NCBI RefSeq assembly: GCF_003149245.1
Contig: NZ_QGDL01000015.1
Coordinates: forward strand, 99,398-163,397
Length of the DNA stretch: 64,000 nt
Origin: Faecalicatena orotica
GTDB taxonomy: Bacteria; Bacillota; Clostridia; Lachnospirales; Lachnospiraceae
Direction: 5' to 3'
Below the pieces are notes generated by a model that was not told the origin of the DNA, ran no database searches, and saw nothing but the letters and a program-made list of their open reading frames with translations. Position numbers and translations under genes: made by a program. Of this stretch, positions 28,273 through 36,576 are shown in pieces; the stretch's first letter is position 1; each line of letters begins with the position of its first letter.

Positions 28273-29607
28273 ATGGCGGCAGTAAAATTAGAAAACTGGG
28301 TCGAGAGGATCAGGGACCCCAAAATCGAATGTATGAGCAGCGACGAGATGGCAGCTCTGCAGAGCAGGCGTCTGGTTGATGTAGTGAACAGAGTATACAA
28401 TAATGTAGATTTTTATCACAAAAAAATGAAAGATCTTGGCGTGGAGCCGGGCGACATCAAAGGCATTGAGGACATCGGCAAACTTCCGTTTACAACAAAG
28501 GAAGATTTAAGAGATAATTATCCGTTCGGGCTTCTTGCCATTCCGAAAAAGGATGTGGTGCGCGTACAGGGGACATCCGGTACAACGGGAAAGCTGACAC
28601 TTGCGTCCTATTCACAGAAGGATGTGGATGTCTGGGGGGAATGTGTTGCCAGATGCCTGACAATGGCAGGGCTGACGGATGAGGATATCATTCATGTATG
28701 CTATGGATACGGGCTGTTTACAGGAGGCATGGGGCTGGATTACGGCGCAAAGGCACTTGGTGCTACGGCAATCCCGATGTCCGCCGGAAATACGAAGCGG
28801 CAGATGATGTGTATGGAAGATTTCGGTTCTACAGCATTTGCATGTACACCATCTTATGCACTGCATCTGGCGGAATCTCTTGAAGAGGCGGGCGTCGTTG
28901 ACCGCCTGAAACTGAAAGCTGGTATCCACGGGGCAGAACCGTGGACGGTTGAGATGCGCAAGAAGATTGAGAGCATTCTGAATATCAACTGTTTTGATAT
29001 TTATGGTTTGTGTGAGATTTCCGGCCCGGGTGTGGCGCAGGATTGCATCCACCATGCGGGGTTACATATTAACGTGGACTACTTCTATCCAGAAGTCCTG
29101 AATCCTTCTACATATGAAGCGTGTGCTGACGGTGAGACAGGAGAACTCGTATTTACGACACTTGCAAAGGAGGCAATGCCTCTGCTCCGTTACCGCACAA
29201 AGGATCTGACAAGTATCGACCACAGCACCTGTGCATGCGGCAGGACAACGCCAAGAATATCCAAGTTTACAGGACGTACAGACGATATGAAGGTAATCCG
29301 CGGAGTCAATGTATTCCCGACACAGGTTGAGACAGCACTCCTTGGCATGGGCGGTGCGGTAGCACCTCATTATTTGATGATCGTAGACCGTGAGGATAAT
29401 CTGGATGTACTGACAGTCATGGTAGAGGTAGACGAGAGTATGTTCTCTGATGAGATCAGAAAGCTGGATGCACTGAAGAACAAGATCGGTGCAGTTCTCA
29501 AACAGGCACTCGGGGTATCTGCCCGTGTAAAACTGGTAGAGCCTAAGACAATTCAGAGAAGTGAAGGAAAAGCAGTACGTGTCATCGACAACCGTAATCT
29601 GCAGTAA
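28273..29607 (+). CDS. paaK: Phenylacetate-CoA ligase (second copy)
   Basis: This second aryl-acid CoA ligase of 444 residues is clearly paralogous to the gene at 24174. Motifs are VQGTSGTTGKLTLASY near 98, IHGAEPWTVEMR near 220, YGLCEISGPGVAQDC near 242, YRTKDLTSI near 312 and CACGRTTPRISKFTGRTDD. The two copies differ enough that they may serve different aryl acids, for example phenylacetate and indoleacetate. It is followed 14 bases later by its own ACT protein, so the operon holds two ligase-ACT modules. Confidence 0.92.
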   Translation: MAAVKLENWVERIRDPKIECMSSDEMAALQSRRLVDVVNRVYNNVDFYHKKMKDLGVEPGDIKGIEDIGKLPFTTKEDLRDNYPFGLLAIPKKDVVRVQGTSGTTGKLTLASYSQKDVDVWGECVARCLTMAGLTDEDIIHVCYGYGLFTGGMGLDYGAKALGATAIPMSAGNTKRQMMCMEDFGSTAFACTPSYALHLAESLEEAGVVDRLKLKAGIHGAEPWTVEMRKKIESILNINCFDIYGLCEISGPGVAQDCIHHAGLHINVDYFYPEVLNPSTYEACADGETGELVFTTLAKEAMPLLRYRTKDLTSIDHSTCACGRTTPRISKFTGRTDDMKVIRGVNVFPTQVETALLGMGGAVAPHYLMIVDREDNLDVLTVMVEVDESMFSDEIRKLDALKNKIGAVLKQALGVSARVKLVEPKTIQRSEGKAVRVIDNRNLQ

Positions 29608-29621
29608 AGGAGGTAAGCACG

Positions 29622-30065
29622 ATGGGTATCACAATTCAACAATTATCAGTATTTCTCGAGAACCGGGAAGGAAGGCTGGATGAGGTCCTTGCAGTACTTG
29701 CCAGCAATGACGTCAATATCGTGGCTTTGAGTCTGGCAGACACATCAGACTATGGGATGCTGCGTATGATCGTATCTGATCCGAATAAAGGAAGGGCGGT
29801 TCTCAAAGAGAACGGTATCACAGCAATGCTGACGGACGTAGTTGCACTGCGTGTTCCACATGCCACAGGCTCCCTGAGCAAAGCAATGCACCAGATCGTG
29901 GAAGGCGAAGTAAACATCGAGTATATGTACGCTTTTGCAAATGGTTCCGATGCATCCGCAGTTCTTAAGACCGATGATCCGGCAAGGGTAGTGGATATTT
30001 TAAGAGGCAGCGGATTTGATGTATGGGAAGCGTCAGAAGCATATGTTTCTAATGTGAAGATTTAA
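29622..30065 (+). CDS. Tandem ACT-domain protein (second copy)
   Basis: This 147-residue tandem ACT protein begins MGITIQQLSVFLENREGRLDEV, with a second domain near residue 72 (ALRVPHATGSLSKAMHQIVEG). It is paralogous to the protein at 27825. It closes the operon and follows the second paaK with AAAGGAGG before the ATG. Pairing one ACT protein with each ligase suggests that each senses the amino acid of its module, but this is inference. Confidence 0.9.
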   Translation: MGITIQQLSVFLENREGRLDEVLAVLASNDVNIVALSLADTSDYGMLRMIVSDPNKGRAVLKENGITAMLTDVVALRVPHATGSLSKAMHQIVEGEVNIEYMYAFANGSDASAVLKTDDPARVVDILRGSGFDVWEASEAYVSNVKI

Positions 30066-30075
30066 GTGTTATGTG

Positions 30076-30111
30076 CGGAGGGGAATTTCTGTAGATCAGG
30101 ATTCCCCTCCG
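30076..30111 (+). terminator. GC-rich hairpin after the aryl-CoA operon
   Basis: CGGAGGGGAAT (30076-30086) pairs with ATTCCCCTCCG (30101-30111). There is no T-run directly after it, so it is probably a 3'-end stabiliser or partial terminator. Confidence 0.6.
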
Positions 30112-30130
30112 ATTTATGGATTGTGGATGA

Positions 30131-30188
30131 AAAACGAATTTCGTTTTCGAAACAAAAAAGATATCCGGAATACATCCGGATATCTTTT
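30131..30188. terminator. Double hairpin terminator between convergent genes
   Basis: AAAACGAATTTCGTTTT (30131-30147) is a perfect odd palindrome. Immediately after it, AGATATCCGGA pairs with TCCGGATATCT (30159-30185) with flanking A and T runs, so termination is possible in both directions for the aryl-CoA operon and csp. Confidence 0.8.
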
Positions 30189-30276
30189 GGTTTCTTAATC
30201 TCATTTTGCTGTAATTCTTTTAAATATTAAATCTAATACTGAATTTATATATTTAAAGGTACATTAAAAATTCTGA

Positions 30277-30474
30277 TTAAAGTTTGACTACATTAACTGC
30301 CTGAGGTCCTTTGCTTCCTTCTGTTACATCAAATTCAACAGCCTGACCCTCTTCTAAAGATTTGAATCCATCCATTGATAATCCTGAGTAGTGTACGAAT
30401 ACATCATTTCCTTCTGAGTCAGAGATGAATCCATAACCTTTTTGGTTGTTAAACCATTTTACTGTACCTGTCAT
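30277..30474 (-). CDS. csp: Cold-shock protein (CspA family)
   Basis: This is a 65-residue single-OB-fold RNA/DNA chaperone with [15 protein letters not shown] (RNP1 region) and DVFVHYSGL (RNP2), followed by [17 protein letters not shown]. It binds single-stranded RNA and helps translation in the cold. The ATG at 30474 has GGAGGG 7 bases upstream, so the in-frame ATG four codons earlier is not used. It is monocistronic with a leader of about 68 bases. Confidence 0.96.
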   Translation of the reverse strand: MTGTVKWFNNQKGYGFISDSEGNDVFVHYSGLSMDGFKSLEEGQAVEFDVTEGSKGPQAVNVVKL

Positions 30475-30548
30475 TGTGTTACCCTCCATAAATAAAAAAT
30501 AAATAGTATAGTGCTGTAACGGCCTTTTATGTGGCTCGATACTGTGTT

Positions 30549-30577
30549 AGATTAGCATATTTAACAATGAAAGTCAA
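30549..30577 (-). promoter_or_regulatory. csp promoter
   Basis: On the minus strand TTGACT (30577-30572) and TAATCT (30554-30549) are spaced by 17 bases. The resulting leader is long for so small a gene, as in other cold-shock mRNAs. Confidence 0.7.
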
Positions 30578-30772
30578 TGTATTTACGTGAGGTTTTGTAA
30601 AAATACACAAAAAGTGTCGAAAAATAGAATTTTGACGTAAATAAAAGAAAGATTGTATTTTTCTAGGTTTTTGTTTAAAATAAGGAGGGAAGAACAGTCC
30701 GGGAGCCTGGGGAAAGCTGCGGGCATAATATGGCAGTAAAGCATGCTGCACAGATAAAGGAGCATATCATAT

Positions 30773-31204
30773 ATGAAAATGTCAACAAAAGGAAGATACG
30801 CCCTGGAAATCATCGTAGATCTTGCCATGAATTCCACACCTGAGCGTTTAGAGAGTCTTAAAAATATAGCACAGCGAAGAAACCTGTCCGAAAAATATCT
30901 GGAGAGAATTATCAAGGCCCTGAAACAGCGGGGGCTGGTAGAAAGTGTACGGGGGGCGTACGGAGGCTACTGCCTGACAGTCCCCTGTGAAGATATTACT
31001 GTGAAAAATGTGCTTACTGCAGTAGAAGGAGAACTTACCCCGGTCCACTGTCTGACGAAAGAAAGTGACTGTGGAGTTTCCTGTGATCTCTGTCCGACAA
31101 GAAATACGTGGGGAAGCATGTGGAAAACCATTACAAATACAGTAGAAAATATAACCATAGCAGATATTTTAAAAAGAGTAGACGAGATTAATGACGAACC
31201 CTGA
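30773..31204 (+). CDS. Rrf2-family regulator with cysteine cluster
   Basis: This 143-residue winged-helix regulator begins MKMSTKGRYALEIIVDLAMN and has the recognition region SEKYLERIIKALKQRGLVESVRGAYGGY. A four-cysteine segment (CLTKESDCGVSCDLCPTRN, near residues 88-106) resembles the Fe-S-binding loop of IscR/NsrR-type members, so it may sense redox, NO or iron-sulfur status. A second Rrf2 gene without these cysteines lies 240 bases downstream. No isc genes are in the window; its targets are unknown. Confidence 0.88.
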   Translation: MKMSTKGRYALEIIVDLAMNSTPERLESLKNIAQRRNLSEKYLERIIKALKQRGLVESVRGAYGGYCLTVPCEDITVKNVLTAVEGELTPVHCLTKESDCGVSCDLCPTRNTWGSMWKTITNTVENITIADILKRVDEINDEP

Positions 31205-31258
31205 TGTGCGTCTGATAATAGATGCACGGTATGTACTTTAAACTCATTAAACAGGTTC

Positions 31259-31309
31259 CAGACGGCCTGCATCATGCAGTTACAGAGACTGCATGGTGCA
31301 GGCTGTCTG
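31259..31309 (+). terminator. 22-bp hairpin between the two Rrf2 genes
   Basis: Arms 31259-31280 and 31288-31309 pair over 22 positions with only G-U type differences and a 7-base loop. There is no T-run, so it may be a processing or stability structure or a REP-like palindrome rather than a classic terminator. Confidence 0.6.
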
Positions 31310-31361
31310 CATTTCGCTACAGATCTCCGGAAAAAAATCCCAGAAAATTTGTTAAACTATA

Positions 31362-31429
31362 TTGACATGGTAGGAAAAAAGGTGTATAACATAAAACATA
31401 TAATACTTATCGAAATAGTAGGAAATTAA
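31362..31429 (+). promoter_or_regulatory. Promoter and likely operator of the cymR-metY-cysK operon
   Basis: TTGACA at 31362-31367 and TATAAC at 31385-31390 are 17 bases apart. Around the start, ATGGTAGGAAAA and ATAGTAGGAAAT form a direct repeat, and TACTTATCGAAATAGTA is an imperfect palindrome. These are plausible autoregulatory Rrf2/CymR sites. Confidence 0.7.
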
Positions 31430-31443
31430 AATGGAGGTGTTAT

Positions 31444-31884
31444 ATGAAAGTATCTACAAAAGGAAGATACGGGCTCAGGGCCCTTGTAGACATGGCGGCG
31501 AACTCTCAGGAGAGGCCTATTTCCCTGATACAGACCGCGAAAAGACAGAACATTTCGCTGAATTATCTGGAACAGGTTTTTGGAATTTTAAGAAAGGCCG
31601 GGATTGTTGCAAGTGTAAAGGGTGCAGGAGGAGGCTATAAGCTTGCACGCAGCGCAGGAAGTATTACAGTAAAAGAAATACTGGAAGCACTGGAAGGAGA
31701 GTTTTCGATCATTGACAAGAATGGCGAAGAAGATCAGGATGCAGTGCAAAGAGCGATTCAGGAACTGGTCTGGGATGAGATAGACAGGCAGGTGAATGAA
31801 CTTCTGGGACAGCGTACTCTGGAGCAGCTTGTTACGGAGTACAAAGAAAATCTGGATTACAGTTCTAACATGTATTACATCTGA
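31444..31884 (+). CDS. cymR: Rrf2-family regulator, CymR-like
   Basis: This 146-residue winged-helix repressor begins MKVSTKGRYGLRALVDMAAN, with the recognition helix in ISLNYLEQVFGILRKAGIV followed by SVKGAGGGYKL. It lacks the Fe-S cysteines of IscR, as does CymR, the cysteine-metabolism repressor that works with CysK in Firmicutes. Here it directly leads metY and cysK, which fits that role. AATGGAGGTG precedes the ATG. I infer that it represses sulfur-uptake and cysteine genes when cysteine is plentiful. Confidence 0.85.
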   Translation: MKVSTKGRYGLRALVDMAANSQERPISLIQTAKRQNISLNYLEQVFGILRKAGIVASVKGAGGGYKLARSAGSITVKEILEALEGEFSIIDKNGEEDQDAVQRAIQELVWDEIDRQVNELLGQRTLEQLVTEYKENLDYSSNMYYI

Positions 31885-31927
31885 ATTGTAAGGGAAGACA
31901 TCAAAGGCAGAAAGTGAGGACAAAAAA

Positions 31928-33217
31928 ATGACAGAGGACAGAAAATTAAAATTCGAGACACTTCAGTTACATGTTGGGCAGGAGCAGCCGGATCCAGCGA
32001 CCGATTCAAGGGCGGTTCCTATTTACCAGACAACATCTTATGTATTCCGTGACTGTCAGCATGCAGCTGAGCGCTTCGGCCTTGCAGACCCGGGGAATAT
32101 TTATGGCAGGCTGACGAACAGCACGCAGGAAGTCTTTGAAAAGAGGATAGCTGCTTTGGAGGGCGGTACGGCAGCACTGGGAGTTGCTTCCGGTGCGGCG
32201 GCCATAACATATACCTTTCAGAATCTTGCTAAACAGGGTGACCACATCGTAGCGTCCAAGTACATTTACGGCGGCAGCTACAATCTGCTGGCACACACAC
32301 TGCCGGATCAGGGGGTGACAACAACGTTTGTAGATCCGGACGAGGCAGGGGCTTTTGAGAAAGCAATTCAGGAAAATACAAAGGCAATCTTTATCGAGTC
32401 AATTGGCAATCCGAATGCAAACCTGATTAATATAGAAGAAGCGGCAGAAATCGCGCACAGAAATGGAATCGTACTCGTGGTTGACAGTACGTTTGCCACA
32501 CCATACCTGCTCAGGCCGTTTGAATACGGCGCAGACATTGTTGTTCATTCTGCAACCAAGTTTATCGGAGGTCACGGGACGGCACTGGGTGGTGTGATTA
32601 TAGAAAGTGGGAAGTCCGACTGGGAGGCTTCCGGGAAATATCCGCAGCTGACCGAACCAGATCCCAATTATCACGGTGTAAGGTTTTGTGAGGCAGCCGG
32701 TAATGCAGCGTTCGTAACAAGGATCCGTGCAGTGCTTCTTAGAGATACGGGGGCAACGATCGCTCCACTTCATGCATTTTTATTCCTTCAGGGGCTGGAG
32801 ACATTATCACTGCGTGTCGAGAGACATGTCGAAAATACATTGAAAGTAGTGGAATTCCTGCAGAACCATCCGAAGGTGGCAAAGGTGAACCATCCTTCCC
32901 TTCCGGACAGCCCTTACCATGAACTGTACCAGAAATATTTCCCAAAGGGCGGGGCTTCTATATTTACTTTTGAAATAAATGGTTCCGAGGAAGACACAAA
33001 AAGATTTATAGACCATCTGGAAATTTTTTCACTGCTGGCCAACGTGGCGGATGTAAAATCACTGGTTATCCACCCGGCAAGCACAACACACTCTCAGATG
33101 ACAAAAGAGGAACTGGAAAATTCGGGAATTACTCCAACATCAGTGAGAGTTTCCATAGGAACAGAACATATAGACGACATTTTATATGATCTGGAACAGG
33201 CATTGGCATATATATAG
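31928..33217 (+). CDS. metY: O-acetylhomoserine sulfhydrylase
   Basis: This PLP enzyme of the Cys/Met metabolism family makes homocysteine from O-acetylhomoserine and sulfide. The 429-residue length suits MetY rather than the shorter MetB/MetC. Motifs are [10 protein letters not shown] near 30, [20 protein letters not shown] near 58, [11 protein letters not shown] near 180 and the PLP lysine in [13 protein letters not shown] near 205. It follows cymR by 43 bases and precedes cysK by 25. No SAM-riboswitch-like leader was noticed. It may also act on O-acetylserine. Confidence 0.94.
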   Translation: MTEDRKLKFETLQLHVGQEQPDPATDSRAVPIYQTTSYVFRDCQHAAERFGLADPGNIYGRLTNSTQEVFEKRIAALEGGTAALGVASGAAAITYTFQNLAKQGDHIVASKYIYGGSYNLLAHTLPDQGVTTTFVDPDEAGAFEKAIQENTKAIFIESIGNPNANLINIEEAAEIAHRNGIVLVVDSTFATPYLLRPFEYGADIVVHSATKFIGGHGTALGGVIIESGKSDWEASGKYPQLTEPDPNYHGVRFCEAAGNAAFVTRIRAVLLRDTGATIAPLHAFLFLQGLETLSLRVERHVENTLKVVEFLQNHPKVAKVNHPSLPDSPYHELYQKYFPKGGASIFTFEINGSEEDTKRFIDHLEIFSLLANVADVKSLVIHPASTTHSQMTKEELENSGITPTSVRVSIGTEHIDDILYDLEQALAYI

Positions 33218-33242
33218 ATAAAAGAAGATCAGGAGGTAAGAT

Positions 33243-34172
33243 ATGGGAAAGATTTATAAAAGCATTACAGAATTAGTCGGGAAGACACCGGTTTTAGAAG
33301 TGTCTAATATTGAAAAGGAGCTGGGACTGAAGGCCCGTGTGCTTGTGAAACTTGAATATTTTAATCCAGCGGGAAGCGTGAAAGACCGCGTTGCACTGAA
33401 GATGATCGAAGACGCAGAAGCAAAGGGGCTGATAAGCCCCGGCGCCACGATCATTGAGCCGACAAGCGGCAATACAGGGATTGGTCTGGCTTCAGCGGCC
33501 GCCGCAAAAGGATATAAGGCAATTTTTGTTATGCCTGAGACCATGAGTATAGAGCGAAGAAAGCTGCTGCTCGGTTATGGGGCCGAGATTGTGCTGACAG
33601 ACGGGAAAAAGGGAATGAACGGTGCAATCGAAAAAGCATCAGAATTGGAAAAAGAGCTGGATCAGGCAATTGTTCTGGGACAGTTTGTAAATGATGCGAA
33701 TCCGCAGGCCCATATTGAGACGACAGGTCCTGAGATATGGGAAGATACAGACGGTAAGGTCGATATTTTCGTGGCGGGAGTCGGAACAGGCGGTACCATT
33801 ACAGGAACAGGAACTTACTTAAAGGAGAAAAATGCAGATATCCAGATTATTGCAGTCGAGCCGTCAGGATCCCCGGTCCTGTCTGGAGGAAAACCGGGAC
33901 CGCATGGCCTGCAGGGGATCGGGGCCGGATTTATCCCGAAAGTACTGGATACAGAGATCTATGACCGTATCATACAGGTGAGGGACGAGGAAGCATATGA
34001 TGCCGAAAAACTACTCGCTCACAGAGAGGGTGTCCTGGTTGGCATCAGCTCAGGAGCCGCGCTGCATGCAGCGGTTGAAACCGCCAAACTGCCGGAAAAT
34101 GAAGGAAAAACAATTGTAGTACTACTTCCGGATACAGGCGAGAGATACCTGTCCACACCTTTATTTGCATAA
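33243..34172 (+). CDS. cysK: Cysteine synthase A
   Basis: CysK (O-acetylserine sulfhydrylase) forms cysteine from O-acetylserine and sulfide. The 309 residues include the PLP lysine in PAGSVKDRVALKMI near 44, EPTSGNTGIGLASAA near 70 and the PLP-phosphate loop GVGTGGTITGTGTYL near 178. AGGAGG precedes the ATG. It closes the cymR operon. CysK also binds CymR as co-repressor in Bacillus, so the gene order may reflect a regulatory complex. The matching acetyltransferase cysE lies at 56718 under T-box control. Confidence 0.97.
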   Translation: MGKIYKSITELVGKTPVLEVSNIEKELGLKARVLVKLEYFNPAGSVKDRVALKMIEDAEAKGLISPGATIIEPTSGNTGIGLASAAAAKGYKAIFVMPETMSIERRKLLLGYGAEIVLTDGKKGMNGAIEKASELEKELDQAIVLGQFVNDANPQAHIETTGPEIWEDTDGKVDIFVAGVGTGGTITGTGTYLKEKNADIQIIAVEPSGSPVLSGGKPGPHGLQGIGAGFIPKVLDTEIYDRIIQVRDEEAYDAEKLLAHREGVLVGISSGAALHAAVETAKLPENEGKTIVVLLPDTGERYLSTPLFA

Positions 34173-34181
34173 TGGGCCATG

Positions 34182-34235
34182 AAGAAACAGGTTACTGTGC
34201 ACGCCCGCAGGGGGGTGCACAGTAACCTGTTTCTT
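34182..34235 (+). terminator. Terminator after cysK
   Basis: Arms of 21 bases (34182-34202 and 34215-34235) are perfectly complementary around a 12-base G-rich loop. The run of T is interrupted (TTTCTTTAT), and the reverse strand ends with an A/T run. Confidence 0.85.
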
Positions 34236-34265
34236 TATAAGTACAAACGAAAAGCTTTTAAGCAA

Positions 34266-34306
34266 TTGAAAAACTTGCGAATATGTTATATACTTAACTA
34301 AGTTAA
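34266..34306 (+). promoter_or_regulatory. ptsHI promoter with palindrome at the start site
   Basis: TTGAAA at 34266-34271 and TATACT at 34289-34294 are 17 bases apart. TTAACTAAGTTAA at 34294-34306 is a perfect odd palindrome overlapping the transcription start and could be an operator. Confidence 0.75.
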
Positions 34307-34334
34307 AATAAAAAACAGGAGGAGAAGTTATATT

Positions 34335-34592
34335 ATGAAGGAATTTAAATATGTTATCACAGATCCAGAGGGAATCCATGCAAGACCGGCAGGTCTTCTC
34401 GTTAAGCAGGCTGCAGGCTACAAATCAGACATCAAAATCGGAAAAAATGAAAAGATGGCTGATGCAAAGAGAATCTTCGGCGTTATGGGATTAGGCGTTA
34501 AGACAGGTGAAGAGATTGTTATGACAGCAGAGGGTGAAGATGAAGATACAGCAATCACAGAATTAGAAGAATTTTTCAAGGCTAACTTATAA
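34335..34592 (+). CDS. ptsH: Phosphocarrier protein HPr, lacking Ser46
   Basis: HPr passes phosphate from enzyme I to sugar-specific PTS enzymes. The 85-residue protein keeps the active-site His15 in EGIHARPAG. At the regulatory site, where Bacillus HPr has KSIMGVMSLG, this protein reads KRIFGVMGLG, so Arg46 replaces Ser46 and Gly52 replaces Ser52. It therefore cannot be phosphorylated at residue 46 by HPr kinase, and classic P-Ser-HPr/CcpA repression through this protein is unlikely. ptsI follows 24 bases downstream. A GGAGGAG ribosome site precedes the ATG. Confidence 0.95.
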   Translation: MKEFKYVITDPEGIHARPAGLLVKQAAGYKSDIKIGKNEKMADAKRIFGVMGLGVKTGEEIVMTAEGEDEDTAITELEEFFKANL

Positions 34593-34616
34593 ATTCATTA
34601 ATTTAAGGATGGTATT

Positions 34617-36239
34617 ATGATTACATTAACAGGCAAAAGTGTATTCGGTGGAGTATCCATCGGAAAGCTCTCTTTTTATAAGAGAAACCAAAAAGTAATT
34701 AAACGTTCACATGTAGATGATGTAGAGGCAGAATGTACTCGTTTTCAGGAGGCAAAGGCCACGGCAGTCAGCCAGCTTCAGGAACTTTACAACAAAGCAA
34801 TAGAAGATGTCGGCGAAGCGAATGCCATGATCTTTGAGATTCACCAGATGATGCTGGAGGATCTTGACTATATTGAATCCATTGAGAATATTATCCGTAC
34901 ACAGGAAGTAAATGCAGAGTTTGCAGTCGCTACGACGGCGGACAACTTTGCACAGATGTTCGCGTCAATGGATGATGCCTACATGCAGGGGCGTGCGGCC
35001 GATGTAAAGGATGTTTCCGAACGCGTGCTGGACATCCTGTGCGGTGTCGGTGAGGGCGTGAAGCAGACAGATGAGCTTTCTATTATTGCAGCCGATGATC
35101 TGGCACCGAGTGAGACCGTACAGCTGGATAAGAGCAAGGTTCTGGGATTTGCCACCATGTATGGATCATCAAATTCCCACACTGCAATTCTGGCAAGGAC
35201 AATGAATATCCCGGCCGTAATTGGTCTGGGAGAATCACTGAGTCCGCAGTACGATGGACAGATGGCAGTGATCGATGGTTTTACAGGTACTTTATATATT
35301 GATCCTGACGAAGAGACTCTGGCAGTGATGCAGGAGAAGCGCGAAAAGGACCTGGCACAGAAAGCACTTCTGGAACAGCTCAAGGGAAAAGAAAATGTAA
35401 CAAAGAGCGGACAGAAGATTAATGTATATGCCAATATCGGAAATGTGTCCGATGTGGGTGCGGTCCTGAAGAATGATGCAGGCGGCATCGGCCTGTTCAG
35501 AAGTGAGTTTTTATATCTGGAGAATGATACACTCCCGACAGAAGAACAGCAGTTTTCTGTTTATAAGCAGGTTGCTGAAAACATGGCCGGGAAAAAAGTC
35601 ATCATCCGTACACTGGATATCGGTGCGGACAAGCAGGTGGATTATTTTGACTTGGATAAGGAAGAAAACCCTGCCCTTGGATACCGTGCAATCCGTATCT
35701 GCCTGACAAGGACCGAGATTTTCAAGACACAGCTGCGTGCTTTATACCGTGCGGCAATGTTTGGCAATATTTCCATTATGTTTCCGATGATTATTTCAAT
35801 CAAAGAGATTCATAAGATAAAGGAAATCATAGCAGAGGTCAAAGAGGAACTGAAGGCAGAAGGCATCCCTTACAAAGAGGATGTGGAACTTGGTGTCATG
35901 ATCGAGACGCCGGCATCTGTAATGATAAGCCGTGAACTCGCAAAAGAAGTAGATTATTTCAGCGTGGGAACAAATGACCTGACCCAGTATACACTTGCAA
36001 TTGACCGCCAGAATTCAAAACTGGACGAGTTCTATGACCCGCACCATCCGGCTGTGCTTGCCATGATTAAGATGGCGGCTGACAATGCACATGCGGAAGG
36101 AAAGTGGATCGGGATCTGCGGTGAACTTGGTGCTGACCTGAAATTGACAGAAGAATTCCTGAAGATGGGACTGGATGAACTTTCTGTATCACCATCTATG
36201 GTATTGCCGTTAAGGAAACGCATCAGAGAGTGCGAGTAA
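34617..36239 (+). CDS. ptsI: PTS enzyme I (phosphoenolpyruvate-protein phosphotransferase)
   Basis: Enzyme I takes phosphate from PEP and gives it to HPr. The 540-residue length is slightly short of the usual 570. The phosphorylated histidine is in GSSNSHTAILARTMNIPAV near residue 188. The PEP-binding barrel shows GIGLFRSEFLYL near 295, TLDIGADKQ near 335, the GTNDLTQYTLAIDR signature near 450 and the catalytic cysteine in WIGICGELG near 500. It is co-transcribed with ptsH. A palindromic element lies about 70 bases beyond its stop. Confidence 0.96.
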   Translation: MITLTGKSVFGGVSIGKLSFYKRNQKVIKRSHVDDVEAECTRFQEAKATAVSQLQELYNKAIEDVGEANAMIFEIHQMMLEDLDYIESIENIIRTQEVNAEFAVATTADNFAQMFASMDDAYMQGRAADVKDVSERVLDILCGVGEGVKQTDELSIIAADDLAPSETVQLDKSKVLGFATMYGSSNSHTAILARTMNIPAVIGLGESLSPQYDGQMAVIDGFTGTLYIDPDEETLAVMQEKREKDLAQKALLEQLKGKENVTKSGQKINVYANIGNVSDVGAVLKNDAGGIGLFRSEFLYLENDTLPTEEQQFSVYKQVAENMAGKKVIIRTLDIGADKQVDYFDLDKEENPALGYRAIRICLTRTEIFKTQLRALYRAAMFGNISIMFPMIISIKEIHKIKEIIAEVKEELKAEGIPYKEDVELGVMIETPASVMISRELAKEVDYFSVGTNDLTQYTLAIDRQNSKLDEFYDPHHPAVLAMIKMAADNAHAEGKWIGICGELGADLKLTEEFLKMGLDELSVSPSMVLPLRKRIRECE

Positions 36240-36306
36240 AACAAGATATCAGGAACGAGCTTTAAAAGCGCCGGAATTACGGCCCCCTTGATGAAGCGGT
36301 TCTGAC

Positions 36307-36378
36307 AGTATAAGAGACACCCGGAAGGGGAAACTTGATGTAAGTTAATCAGGTGTTCCTTTCCGGGTGTTTTATACT
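36307..36378. repeat. Short palindromic element related to IR1/IR2
   Basis: Arms around 36307-36339 and 36348-36378 pair with a few mismatches. The segment GTTCTGACAGT leading into ACCCGGAAGGG, followed by AAACTTGAT, closely parallels the inner arm and hairpin B of the large element at 23330, where the order is GTTCTAACAGT, GCCCGGAAGGG, AAACTTGAT. Hairpin A and the outer arms are absent. It may act as a weak terminator for ptsI or be a truncated member of the same family. Confidence 0.6.
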
Positions 36379-36421
36379 TTATAAAAGAGAGCATACTCCG
36401 TTTGCTGTAAAATATAAAAAC

Positions 36422-36484
36422 AGAACAAATGTTCTTGTAAATCAGAAACAGTTATGCTATCATAATAAACAGAACAAACGTTCT
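36422..36484 (+). promoter_or_regulatory. Two LexA (SOS) boxes flanking a promoter
   Basis: AGAACAAATGTTCT (36422-36435) and AGAACAAACGTTCT (36471-36484) both fit the Gram-positive LexA site GAACN4GTTC. Between them, TTGTAA (36435-36440) and TATCAT (36458-36463) form a 17-spaced promoter. LexA bound at both would block transcription of the radical SAM repair genes. Confidence 0.88.
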
Positions 36485-36576
36485 GTAAAGGGCGTTTCAG
36501 GCAGAAGCCAGACAGGGTGATATAATGTACGGTTTCAGGTGTGTTTTCATTTACAGGGATAAAGGAGTTGCAGGGG

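Noticed and set aside
31928..33217. SAM riboswitch (S-box) before metY
   Set aside because: The gap between cymR and metY is only 43 bases and shows no S-box elements; control by the CymR-type promoter upstream explains the operon better.
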